Virus record (IMG/VR): IMGVR_UViG_3300025901_000004
Location: 1-41,731 of that record
Reading direction: 5' to 3' (one strand)
Length of the DNA stretch: 41,731 nucleotides
DNA from: a virus
Shown here: positions 1 through 9,500 of the stretch, in pieces
Numbering within the stretch: the stretch's first letter is position 1
How the letters are laid out: every line of letters starts with the position of its first letter
Notes under the pieces: generated by a model
What the model saw: the letters and a program-made list of their open reading frames with translations, nothing else
Told to the model about the DNA's origin: nothing
Database searches by the model: none
Program-made: the position numbers and the translations under genes

Positions 1-54
1 ATGTTGGTCGAGCATTTTATCGCATGGGCGGCGGGGTCATGGCAACTACAAGGC
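1..54. other. Left edge, no supported gene
   Basis: Short sequence downstream of the last complete gene. On the minus strand a possible ATG at position 13 starts a frame (MLDQH) that leaves the window. No ribosome site is convincing. Confidence 0.3.
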
Positions 55-1086
55 TTACGTCATGAGCACCGGTTGACCCGGCAGGTTGGGAAGATGGCCG
101 GTGTCGTAGAGAATGATATTCGTGATGTAGTCCCTCATGGCGCGGTAGAGCATCTGGATCTCGCCCGGGGTCATCTCCCGCATGACGCGGTTGCGATCGG
201 GATAGGAGAAGGTGGAGCCGCCCAGCGGCAGGCCCTGGCCTGCACCGACACCCAGAGCCAGATTGGTCATCTGCGTGGTGGTCACGTCATCCAGCGACCA
301 AATCGTTGAGAGGCTGGTATTGCTCTCGCAAATCGTCATCATACCCGCATCGATAGCGGCCTGAGACTCAGTCTTAAAATACTGTGTGCTCTGGCTGGTG
401 GTCGCGGGCGGCAAGGGGGTCGTCGCACCAATGGTTAGCAGTTCTGCCATAAAACTCGGCGCGGCTCCCGCCGGTGTGGCATCGAGCTGGAGCGCGTGCA
501 CCGCGGTGTTGAACCAACCGACGAAGTCGGTGATCTGCGTATTCTGCGCCATACGCCAGTTCGCTGTGCCGTCGTAGCGCAGTCCGTCAGCGTTATACGC
601 CGAGGCCATCATCGGTGGCTGAAACCGCGTCTCTGGGATCGCGGCAAGCATATGTTGGGCGGCGGCGGCGATGGCGGTTTGCGGATCGGCAAGATAGGCC
701 TCTAGCGTCGTTGAGCCGACGATTTGGGTGATGCGATCCCAGCGCAGGCCGGTGCAGCCTGCATAGCAAAGCGTCGGCGTCGTCTCGAAGCTCTCGAAGC
801 CGTCGATGTATTGCACGTGGGTGGCGGCAGCAGTGGCACCATGCGTTGCTGCGACCAGACAGACGGCGGACACCAGCAGTTCGATAGGCACGGCCGCATC
901 GGTAGCAGCGGTGCGTAGATCAGCGCCGAACGCGTCAAACACGTCATCGACCAACTGCTGCGTATTCACCCGTGGCCCACCGCCGTCTTCGGTGATGCCG
1001 GAGGCGACATAGGCCCACGCAATCCCATCACCGTAGCGGTGCTGAGCCAACAAGGGCCCCGCAATGGCGTCGGTCCATTCGCTCAT
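55..1086 (-). CDS. Degenerate lytic-transglycosylase-like protein with DUF4376-like C-terminus
   Basis: 343 aa, ATG start with AAAGG a few bases upstream. Residues about 60-200 have the layout of a phage SLT-type peptidoglycan hydrolase: a helix beginning VPIELL, a 'GL' step near 113, an AYN block (ASAYNADGL, 161-169) and a WFN helix near 191. At the position where active enzymes carry the catalytic Glu-Ser, this protein reads LVAATHGA (77-84) with no Glu, so cleavage activity is doubtful. Residues about 235-325 resemble the DUF4376 tail domain (IDAGM, a central Asp-rich turn, then the helix TPGEIQMLYRAMRDY). It is the last complete gene of the block, 12 bp after the collar fibre, so a tail-tip or fibre-associated structural role is likely. 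The family assignments are recalled by pattern and were not searched. Confidence 0.6.
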   Translation of the reverse strand: MSEWTDAIAGPLLAQHRYGDGIAWAYVASGITEDGGGPRVNTQQLVDDVFDAFGADLRTAATDAAVPIELLVSAVCLVAATHGATAAATHVQYIDGFESFETTPTLCYAGCTGLRWDRITQIVGSTTLEAYLADPQTAIAAAAQHMLAAIPETRFQPPMMASAYNADGLRYDGTANWRMAQNTQITDFVGWFNTAVHALQLDATPAGAAPSFMAELLTIGATTPLPPATTSQSTQYFKTESQAAIDAGMMTICESNTSLSTIWSLDDVTTTQMTNLALGVGAGQGLPLGGSTFSYPDRNRVMREMTPGEIQMLYRAMRDYITNIILYDTGHLPNLPGQPVLMT

Positions 1087-1098
1087 ATTGCCTTTGTC

Positions 1099-2103
1099 CT
1101 ATGGTATAGGCCCGGCATACAAAATTATGTTGCATACCACAGCGGGTGGGATGTTCGCCTGATTGCCCGCGCCGCTAGAGGCGACGGAGGCGACGATTCC
1201 GGTGAACGATGCGAATATCGATGTCCCGCTCAGTGCGGCGGCAATTGTAATAAAGGTGGGTGCCCTGACCCCATCGTCGGTAAAGTGTCCTTCTTCCCCA
1301 AGAGCGACACCAGAACCAAGCGCGAGCGTATTGCCCGCCCCGAAGGGCTGGCGACGATAGCTATGCAAGTGGCCAGGGTCTGATATGGAATGGGCATGTC
1401 CACCGTCGGCGAGGGCATGAGCATGGCCGGGGTCTGACCAGTTTAATGTGTGGGTGTGCGCTGGCAGATCCTGGTGTCCGATCGCCGCGCCTAGGACGCT
1501 AATATTCGCAATGGACGGCATTCTGTTTGGGCTCGCCGCACTTCCCATTGTCGAGCGGCCTACGGAGACCGACTCCTGGAGGTTGGGAACGCGGAAAGTA
1601 TTGGCGTCCGGGGCGCCATATGTTGTGCCGAGGACGGCAAACAGCAGCGCATATGACGTGCGAGACAGTGACTGGCCGTTGGCAAACACCCAACCCGCCG
1701 GCGCTGCGGTTCCCCAGAAATCCATCGACGCGCCGATCGGCACGCCGCCTGCGTGGGTATCCAAACGGGCGTTGGGCGCCAATATTACATTGCCATTTAT
1801 ATATGGCATTCGGTCTCCAGGAATCTCGTTGTAGCAATCTACCGCCGAGGTAAAGTTTAATATGGTCGCGTTGCCCGCTGTGTTGCCGACCACCGTATCG
1901 CGGCTGACCGTTGCTGGGTTGCCAGCGCGGAACGTTCCAACCCCCCACTCGGCCTTGAGACCATCGTCGAGGAAGTAGAAGACCGGGGAACCATCACTAT
2001 ACGCCTGCGCCCATGTCATTCGGTCCTGTGGCGCTGGACCGAGTAGGACATTGCTGTTGGTTCCAGGCGCGTTGCAGCGCTGGAGGACATAGTTCTTAAT
2101 CAA
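1099..2103 (-). CDS. Phage tail collar-domain fibre protein
   Basis: 334 aa. The start is TTG, with AGGAGAA 7 nt upstream deciding it. Residues about 122-185 are a phage tail collar domain (PF07484 type): GAS...FWG..APAGW..ANGQSLSR..YA.LF...G...G, then FRVPNL. It is followed by regularly spaced His-x-His pairs (near 216, 227, 236 and 245); in collar-type fibres such pairs bind metal along a trimeric needle. The first 100 residues are probably the baseplate attachment region. It sits between the adaptor-like gene and the last gene of the block, the usual place for a receptor-binding short fibre. The collar call is secure; trimer and metal binding are inferred from the family. Confidence 0.85.
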   Translation of the reverse strand: MIKNYVLQRCNAPGTNSNVLLGPAPQDRMTWAQAYSDGSPVFYFLDDGLKAEWGVGTFRAGNPATVSRDTVVGNTAGNATILNFTSAVDCYNEIPGDRMPYINGNVILAPNARLDTHAGGVPIGASMDFWGTAAPAGWVFANGQSLSRTSYALLFAVLGTTYGAPDANTFRVPNLQESVSVGRSTMGSAASPNRMPSIANISVLGAAIGHQDLPAHTHTLNWSDPGHAHALADGGHAHSISDPGHLHSYRRQPFGAGNTLALGSGVALGEEGHFTDDGVRAPTFITIAAALSGTSIFASFTGIVASVASSGAGNQANIPPAVVCNIILYAGPIP

Positions 2104-2130
2104 CGGGCAATTCTCCTGCGAGTGTGCCGA

Positions 2131-2934
2131 TTACAATCGCTCGGTGATCCGCGCCCGCCATGACCGACGGTCGGCCGACTGATAAGGAAAGCCGACATCT
2201 GCGGTGGCAGATACCCGACCAAATATCGCTTCTTGTGCTATGGTTTCAGAGGAAACGTCCGGCACCATAAGAATGTTGTTGCCACGCCGCGCGGTTAGTT
2301 GCAGTTCGGCCAACTGACCCAGCACTTCGCCCTGACGGATGCCCATGAAGGCCAGCTCGGCGCGTCGGCGGTCATAGCGAAACTTGGGATACTCCTGCCC
2401 TCCGCGTGATAGGTTCTCATCAAGCGCCGCGTCACCGCCAAATGTCGTCTCATACCCCAAGCCGGTGAGCGGCTGCCACGCGGGGCCCGTGTAGATCAGC
2501 GGGATATTGAGAAAGCCGTCGGGGTTTCCCACGTCATCGATCTCGATCGTGCAGTAATCGGCCTGCATATCGGTGGCAGCGATCAGCACGGATTGGCCAA
2601 ATCCCGGCTCTGGGCCGTCGACCGAGGCGTTCCACACGAACAACGATGGATTGTTGTAGAGCGTCATGGTGACCGTCGCGAACGGCGTAAGATTGGTGCG
2701 GAACAGACCGAAGGCCCGCCAGACTGATTTGGCGATCTGTGGCGTGATGGTGACGATGACATTCTGCGTAGCACCTGCGGTCTGCCATGCACTCGAGGGG
2801 GCGCCGATTTCGTTTTGCAGGTTATTGACCGACAATGTCGCTGTCTGTGAGCTGGCTGCCAGCGCCGAGGTCAGCACATAGTTGTTCCACGCCAACAGGG
2901 TATTGCTGCCGCCTATACCGGTGGTTGCTGGCAT
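2131..2934 (-). CDS. Tail-tip adaptor-like protein (hypothetical)
   Basis: 267 aa, ATG start with GGAG 5 nt upstream. No named family is certain. The N-terminal half (to about 155) is beta-rich, with an alternating pattern like a galactose-binding or discoidin sandwich (LLAWNNYV near the start, W89-type core residues, a DDVGNPDG loop). The second half has charged blocks (ENLSRGG, KFRYDRRRAEL) and a short beta/alpha ending, as seen in proteins that pack against tail hubs in proteobacterial siphophages. It lies directly after the hub-like gene and before the collar fibre, which supports a tail-tip adaptor or fibre-connector role. The role is inferred mainly from position. Confidence 0.5.
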   Translation of the reverse strand: MPATTGIGGSNTLLAWNNYVLTSALAASSQTATLSVNNLQNEIGAPSSAWQTAGATQNVIVTITPQIAKSVWRAFGLFRTNLTPFATVTMTLYNNPSLFVWNASVDGPEPGFGQSVLIAATDMQADYCTIEIDDVGNPDGFLNIPLIYTGPAWQPLTGLGYETTFGGDAALDENLSRGGQEYPKFRYDRRRAELAFMGIRQGEVLGQLAELQLTARRGNNILMVPDVSSETIAQEAIFGRVSATADVGFPYQSADRRSWRARITERL

Positions 2935-2950
2935 GCCTGCTCCGCCTTCA

Positions 2951-5900
2951 TCAAGACAGAATCGTATAGGTCACGGTCGCATCGGTCGCCCGAAGCGAAT
3001 AGCCGATGACCTGCGTGTTCTGGCCGTTGGTCAATTCCTCGACCGGATATTTGACATTCAACACCGTGCCGAACTCATGGCCGAACTCGCGGCGCGGCAG
3101 GGTGATGTCATAGATCCGACGCTTCTGGCCCCACAGTCCACCAAGCGCATTGGCGACATCCTGCGCGTTCGCCAGCGTCAGCAATGGACCGGGCATCGGC
3201 TGGAAGTCGTTGGGGCGTCGATAAGCCTGGAGGATCGTCGGGTCGAACCACGTGGCGAAGCGGTCGGGCGAGCGCACGAACTGCTGGCGCGCCGCGGTGG
3301 CGAGCGAGGTATTGATCGCGGTCAGCGTTGTATAGTTATGGGCGTAGCCCACCTTGAACCGATATGGCGGCGGATCGAGCGTCGCGGGCAGCTTGCGTCG
3401 CGACAGATGGATGATCTGTGTTTGGTCATAGGTTGCGGCGGGCACTGCGCTGCCGGAGAGTGCGCGCAGCAGCGTCAGCCGCAGCCTGCCGTCACGCGTT
3501 GGCACGAGATTGGCGCCTAATGATGCGAGTATTGTGTCGATCGCCTGAATGCTGGTCCACGGTTCATCGGAACCGAAATACACTCCAGCGACATAGCTCG
3601 GATATGCCGCGCGTAGAGTGTTGAAGCTGTCGATATCGAGCATAGAGCTCGGCAGCGCCATTTCCTCGGAGAGCAGATAGCGGCAGATGTCGAACGGATG
3701 CGAGATCGGCCCCGCTATCCCGAACTGACCGATGGCATCGACGGTGATTTGCCCGACCGGAAGACTGCCGAGCTGGAACATGCCGCGCGAATTGTCGGTG
3801 CGATACCGCCCGATCGGCGTCGTCCCGGCCCAGAGGTTGGTGGTGTCGCCCGCGAAGGTGATTGCCCCCGTGCCGGTGGCCGCCGCCTCATAGAGCGCGA
3901 TGACCTGACCAGGCTGATCGGAATATTGGTAGATGAACCCCGCTGGATTGGGATCGACCAATGTCGGGGTGATGTTCTGCACCGGTGATGCGACTGTGCC
4001 GCCGCGCAGCATCGGCTTTGGCTTGCCCGCGAGGTCGGGCGTGCCATCAGAGGTTCCGCCACCGTTGTAGAAATCGCTCTGCAATGGCTTTTCTAAAAAA
4101 TACGTTGCGTCCCGCAGTGGAATGGACAGACCGTCATCGGTGAGCGACCAGGGCGCGGCGAGTGCGGAGAACAGCACGGTCAGCGAGGCATAGGTCGGGT
4201 CGGTGAAATACTGCCGATCTTCGTCCCAGCGTTTACTGCCGGTCAGCAGACGGAGCGAGCGTCCGTCTGAATTCTGCAACCCGGCCTGAGTATCGAAGCG
4301 CTGGTCGGGATTGGCGAGCAGCACATTGCCCCAGGCGGCGGAGGCCGACGTGCGGGTTGGTTCAAGCGTTAATCCCGCATCGATCTGGTAGGCGTCCGAC
4401 AGCAGCGCAGGATAGGGGATCACGCCGCTCTGATCGGTCGGTGCACTGCGATAGCCGACGTCGGAGGCGCGAATAAGGCCGGTGATCTCGAGGCTTGTCG
4501 GTGGTAGGCGGGACAGCGTGCCGTGGGGGCGAGTGCCATGCGAATTGGTCGCCGTGACCGCCACGATGCCTGGCACGAACGTCTCAAGCTCCAGCGCAAC
4601 GAGGTCTGGTTCCACCCCCGCTGCGATGCCAGGACGCACTCTGGGCTTCTTGCGCACGCGCGGATTGGCGATGAGCGTGGCATTGGCGATGAGCTTTGCG
4701 CGGGCTGCCCCCTTCAGCGTGAGGGTTCCAACCTGGAGCGTGCCAGAGCCGGCGATTCTTGCCGTGAGCGGCGAGGCGCCACGCACCACCGCCGCCGCTC
4801 TTAGCGAACCGAGGCCGCGGAATGCCGCCCTGCCACGGTTGAACGGCTCTAAGACGTCTGTGTCCGCCGTTAATGAGCCGACACCCCGCACCGCGGCTCG
4901 GACAGAAAAACGCACCCCCGGTGTCGCTACGAGCGTGCCCGCGCCGTCGATCTGTGCGCTGGCGGAGCGGAGCGTGCGTGAGGCGTTGGCCGCGAACGAA
5001 CCGCGCCCGGTGAAATCAGCATGCGGTGCTGTGCTGATCCCGTTGGCCGTGAACGAACCGGCGCCAGGAAATGTGTAAGTGGTCGGCCGCAGCACCAAGG
5101 GTGGGGCATGCAGGAAGCTGCTGCCGTCGAGCGTGGTGTTGGCATCGACCGGCGCGGAGGCATGTGTGACGACCGCGTTGGCAGTGAGTCTGCCCGCGCC
5201 TTGGGTCTGCGCCAGCACGCCGAACGCCACGCCGGAGCCGAAGCTATCGTCGAAGACCGGATCCCACGCATCGCCGTCACCGGCGGGAGCTGCGAGAACA
5301 CTCGGTGTCAGCCAGCGCTCTGTCAGCCGATCCTTCAGCACCGCGTAGGGGCGTCGGTCGTGGGCCGCGACCTCGTTGGCGGCGAGTGCGCGTGTCCAAT
5401 AGAACACATCCGCCACAGGCCACGGCCATTCGATGCCGACCGTGACATCTGAGCCGAGCAGCGAGCGCAGCGTAAAGTTGGTGAATGCCTGGGTCGCCGT
5501 GCCGAGCCACGTCGTGCCGCCATCGACGTAGAGCGTGGCGACAGAACCAGATACTGTCACCGTGACCCGGTGCCATCCGGTCAATGCCGAAGCCAGCAAG
5601 GGGGAGCCTGATGAGAGAAAGGCGTTCTCGGCTGGGACATGCGTGCGGAAGGTGCCCGCCCCGACCGGCACGAACAGCGGCATGTGACCGGTATCGTCGC
5701 CCGCAAGGCCGGCGCCAATCGAACTAAAGCTGCCCGCCACTGGGCCCGTGCCGTTGAACCGCACCAGGGCGGAAAGGGTAAGGGCGTTGGTCAAGGCATC
5801 TTTGGGCGTCAAGGTCAGGCAGGGCGACGCGGTGGGGCCTGTGGTGCCGCCCAGGGCGCTGCGGACTTGCGCCCCGTTAGGGCCGCGGGAGGACACGATG

Positions 5901-6076
5901 GCGCCGCGGCGGGCGATCCTGCGGGAGGGGAGTGCTATGTCGGTCAGGCGGCTGTCCTCGAACAGCAGAACGGTGCGCAGGAAATTGCCGAGCGGATGGC
6001 CGAGATCGACCGAGATCGCGCCACGTGGCTTGCCGACCGCCTGGCGAGCGGCGCGTTCAAACGGCGGCCGGGCCAC
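2951..6076 (-). CDS. Tail-tip hub-like protein with LamG-like domain and G-x-G-S-L-T-A repeats
   Basis: 1041 aa, GTG start two bases after the preceding stop. Three parts are visible. Residues about 85-240 form a LamG/concanavalin-like sandwich (TLSALVRF, WHRVTVTVSGSVATLYVDG, VADVFYWTRALAANEVAAHD). Residues about 285-470 are irregular repeats of the G-x-G-S-L-T-A type shared with the fibre genes near 24-33 kb. Residues about 490-1041 resemble the hub or host-specificity protein of proteobacterial siphophages: LLANPDQRFD, a Gly-rich loop, IQAIDTILASLGANLVPTRDGRLRL, then a beta-rich end. It probably closes the tail tube and carries a carbohydrate-binding head. The repeat insertion between a lectin-like domain and a hub is unusual. 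No catalytic motif was seen. Confidence 0.7.
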   Translation of the reverse strand: MARPPFERAARQAVGKPRGAISVDLGHPLGNFLRTVLLFEDSRLTDIALPSRRIARRGAIVSSRGPNGAQVRSALGGTTGPTASPCLTLTPKDALTNALTLSALVRFNGTGPVAGSFSSIGAGLAGDDTGHMPLFVPVGAGTFRTHVPAENAFLSSGSPLLASALTGWHRVTVTVSGSVATLYVDGGTTWLGTATQAFTNFTLRSLLGSDVTVGIEWPWPVADVFYWTRALAANEVAAHDRRPYAVLKDRLTERWLTPSVLAAPAGDGDAWDPVFDDSFGSGVAFGVLAQTQGAGRLTANAVVTHASAPVDANTTLDGSSFLHAPPLVLRPTTYTFPGAGSFTANGISTAPHADFTGRGSFAANASRTLRSASAQIDGAGTLVATPGVRFSVRAAVRGVGSLTADTDVLEPFNRGRAAFRGLGSLRAAAVVRGASPLTARIAGSGTLQVGTLTLKGAARAKLIANATLIANPRVRKKPRVRPGIAAGVEPDLVALELETFVPGIVAVTATNSHGTRPHGTLSRLPPTSLEITGLIRASDVGYRSAPTDQSGVIPYPALLSDAYQIDAGLTLEPTRTSASAAWGNVLLANPDQRFDTQAGLQNSDGRSLRLLTGSKRWDEDRQYFTDPTYASLTVLFSALAAPWSLTDDGLSIPLRDATYFLEKPLQSDFYNGGGTSDGTPDLAGKPKPMLRGGTVASPVQNITPTLVDPNPAGFIYQYSDQPGQVIALYEAAATGTGAITFAGDTTNLWAGTTPIGRYRTDNSRGMFQLGSLPVGQITVDAIGQFGIAGPISHPFDICRYLLSEEMALPSSMLDIDSFNTLRAAYPSYVAGVYFGSDEPWTSIQAIDTILASLGANLVPTRDGRLRLTLLRALSGSAVPAATYDQTQIIHLSRRKLPATLDPPPYRFKVGYAHNYTTLTAINTSLATAARQQFVRSPDRFATWFDPTILQAYRRPNDFQPMPGPLLTLANAQDVANALGGLWGQKRRIYDITLPRREFGHEFGTVLNVKYPVEELTNGQNTQVIGYSLRATDATVTYTILS
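4666..5221 (-). repeat. G-x-G-S-L-T-A repeat segment inside the hub-like gene
   Basis: About eight imperfect units between the LamG-like and hub-like parts, each with a Gly-x-Gly turn followed by a hydrophobic strand (for example GAGSFTANG, GRGSFAANA, GVGSLTADT). The same unit forms most of two other proteins in this window. Boundaries are approximate. Confidence 0.75.
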
Positions 6077-6078
6077 GG

Positions 6079-6519
6079 CTAAAAGGCGATCTCGGTATAG
6101 GAGGCGATGCGCACCGTGCTACCCGACGGAATGGAGGCGCCGAGCCGGTTGCGCGCCATAGCCTTGAAGTGACCCGGGGGCAGGACTAGCTGCGATGCGC
6201 CGGCCCGTGGAATGATCGAGGTGCCGCCACGCACCGCGATGGTGATGTCGGGATCGCGCGACGGAATGAAGCCCGACGCGCCGTCCTCGAACGACACGCC
6301 GCCATCGATCGAACGCAGCACCCAGACGTCGAGCATCGCATTGGCGGTGGGCGAGAACGCGGCGCCCGCGACGAATTCCACATCGCAGTAGAGCGAGCCG
6401 CCGGTATTGATGATGTCATCGCCGGGCGCGCTGATCCCGGTATTTGCTAAGCCTGCCAACACACTGGCGTTGACCAGCACGACCGGCAGTTCATAGGCGC
6501 CCCAGCGAACGGTCGTCAT
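6079..6519 (-). CDS. Small beta-rich tail protein paralogous to the N-terminus of the large GH protein
   Basis: 146 aa, ATG start overlapping the stop of the upstream gene as ATGA, so translation is probably coupled. It aligns over its whole length with residues 1-145 of the 1876-aa protein encoded upstream: both carry D-[IV]-EF-[IV]-AG-A, V-WVLRS-[IL]-DGG, FEDGA, a TSI-P-AG block, LPPG-FK and a SGS-[TS]-[VL]-R ending. The 162-aa protein at 31.1-31.6 kb looks more distantly related. No enzymatic motif is seen. It is probably a beta-sandwich that docks fibres or the GH protein to the tail tip; a stand-alone copy could serve as an adaptor subunit. Function is inferred from paralogy and position. 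Confidence 0.6.
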   Translation of the reverse strand: MTTVRWGAYELPVVLVNASVLAGLANTGISAPGDDIINTGGSLYCDVEFVAGAAFSPTANAMLDVWVLRSIDGGVSFEDGASGFIPSRDPDITIAVRGGTSIIPRAGASQLVLPPGHFKAMARNRLGASIPSGSTVRIASYTEIAF

Positions 6520-9500
6520 GCCAGTGTTCCTGTCAGGATAACCACGGTCTCTGAGGCAATCGCGATCGTCGCGAGGCTAGCCTGGGTGCCGATCACTGGG
6601 GTCGGCGTGATTGGCGCGCCCGGTGATGACTTGCCGATTTCCCAGCGGGTTATCGTTCCCGTCGGCACGCCGCCCGCGCTTACCGAGAGGTTTACAGTGC
6701 GCGCGTTGGTCAGATCATAGTTGATCAGCATAATGGCGAACGTCGTCGAGCTCGGTTTGACAGCGAGGATTGCCAGGTTGGCGATCGAGGTCGTTACCGT
6801 GTATTCCGGCCCGAATAGCGACTGCCCGGCCTTGCCGAGGAAATATCCAGCGGCGGTGACGGCGGTGAGATTACCTCCCTGCTGTCGACTGCCGATGACA
6901 CCCTCGTCCGCATACATGACGATGTTCTGCCAGCAGGCGAACTCCATCCTGGTGGTATTCTTAAACAAGCCATATAGATAACAGGCGGCGTAAATCGCCC
7001 CCATATAGCGGCCGTTTTGCGCCAGCGTATCGGACCGTGTGTCGTTCTCTCCCATATTGTATTCGATTACTGCCAGCGGGTGGTTCGCCAGTGGGGTATT
7101 GGCCAGCGCACTGCGCTGACTGCTGGAATCCGTCGTAGCTACACCGAAGCCGCCATACATCGTGTCAAGCGGCGTCGTCAGGTCGGTGTTTGGCCCTCCG
7201 CCGTGATAGGACATCCATATGACGCCGGCGCACCGCGTTGCCATGCTGGGCGAATTGCCGAACGTGCTGTTGGCATAGAATGTCGGATCCCATTGTGGCG
7301 GGCCCCAGACGCGGTAGCTTGGGTTGACGCCATGCAGCGCGTCAGAAATGGCGTTGAAATATGAGATCATCGTCGCCTGGGACACGCCGTGGTTTTGCCA
7401 GTTGTTACCAGCGCTGAAGTCCATGATGTCGGAGAAGCCGTTATTCATCAGGTAGCTGGCGAAGTTGGCGGCGCGCGATGCTGCGACAGATGCTGATACC
7501 GTTGGCGCGTCGCTGGTGGCTAGCCCCATGATAACCCGCACGCCGGTTTGGCAGAACGACCGGTAGTTGCCGAGAAACGCGTTAATGTTGGTCATGTTGC
7601 CGTTGGCAAAGTCGACGTCTAGCGTCCAGTCGCAGTTGAACCAAAGACAAGCCGGCTTCAAGAAGGTGTTTGCAGTGTTGCGGAATGTGGCGTTGGTGAA
7701 CCACTGACCGCCATAGAGGCTGGTGCTGAAGCCGAACATCGTCTTATTCAGCGTCTTGCCGGTCGGCGCTGAGAAATTCACCGACGTGTTGCCCGACGCT
7801 GCCGCCTGAATAGTAAACGATCTGACCATCGGCGATGCCGAAGCGCCAGGCTGCGTCGCCGTAATATTGATCGGATAGTTCCCGACCGCGAGGGTCGTCG
7901 CCAACTGCAGCGCCGTGCCGACGATACGGAAATGTGCCGTATCATTGACCGCAAGGGTGCCGGAGAAGGTGCCGCCGCTCGCTTGCACGGCGATGTTGCC
8001 GATCGGTGTTCCGGCGCCCGAGCCAGCGACGACCGTGGTGCCAGACAGCGTAATGCCGGTAAGCGTCAGCGCGCCAGCTGGGATGATGGTGAACGTGTTC
8101 GATGTTGCCTGGATCGCAGTATTGCCAGCATCACGCACGCTCACCGAAGACGTGCTGCCGCTGCCACCGCCAGACTGGGTGGGTAGCGCCACGCCAACGC
8201 GAACGTTACCGCTGTCACTCGCCTGCCAAACGGCAAACGAGTAGATGATCATCGTGTTATCTGTGCCACAGCCGATCATCCAGCGATTATGCTGGGTATC
8301 GATGACTGACCATGGATTGCTATGGGTGTTCGCCCAGTTCGTGTTCTGATATGGCGTCCAGGTAAATGTGCGCCCGACCTGAACGCCGTCGAAGTAGCCT
8401 TTGATGTAGCCTTGCGTGCTCGCCGTCGCAGCCACCCAAAGCCAACTGTATTTATGCCGCTGATTGATGTTCGATCCGGCAGTCGGGAACACCCCGTTGG
8501 GCTCTCCAGCGTCGGTGTTGGTGAACATATGGCCTGAGCCATCCCATAGGATGATTCCGCTGTTCCATGGACCGGTATTGGTCGCGTCCATTTGTTCGAA
8601 AGCATCCCACTCGATGCCAACTTGATCTGGCTTGTTATTTGGATATCCGCCGAATACCCCTTCAATGCCATTGCACCAAACCGCCGGCCAGCCGTTGGTG
8701 CCGGAATTACCAAGCACCGTTCCGGTCAGCTGCATATCTACTTCGATATACGCACCACCGCCGACCGCCAGGCCGCTACCATTAAACATGTTGATGTGGT
8801 CGTTGGCATGGTAGCCATTGGGGTCGCCTTTAACCGTGACCACCCCGCCGGCACCCTGTGTCGCCAGTGACGAGTCGACGCTGTAGAACCAATTCGTGCC
8901 GAGCGTTAGCCCCGGGCCGGCGGTGCGCAAATTAAAGCCGACCGCCGCTGCGGGCGCGGGTGATGACGCCGTTCCTATGGTCATCGCCGGATGGGTAAAG
9001 CTGAATGAGGTGGCGGTAACGACTGCCCCGACCGGCAGCGCCACGAATCCGCCTGAGCCATCGCGATATTGCAGAGAGGGCGGCGAGGTATAACCCGATA
9101 GCGTGCCAGTCACGCCAAAGGTCTGGCTCTCGATGACCTGCGGGATATTGGCGAGCGTAATGGCGCGGGCTGGCACCGTGCCACGCGGATCATGCACATC
9201 GATCCAGGCGGTGCCATCCCAGCGCCACCAACCAGGGACATCGCCGAGCTGATTGCTGTTGGGCGATGTATGATACATGAAGTGGCCAGAGTAATACATC
9301 GCGGCGACGTTGGCCGACGTGCCGTCGTAAGAGCCGTTGACTGACAGCGAGAGATCTGGATTGATCTGCCATTGGTCAAGCGGAGCGCCGGGTGCCGATG
9401 CCTGACCTGGTGTCCGTGAGGCAAGGATGATCGTGCCGACGGTGGTGACGAATGTGCCGCTCGTAGTTTCGGTTGGCTGCGACGGCATCGGATCGGACGT

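Noticed and set aside
4482-5452. Plus-strand frames opposite the hub-like gene
   Set aside because: Antisense shadows of the repeat segment, without start signals or recognisable product.
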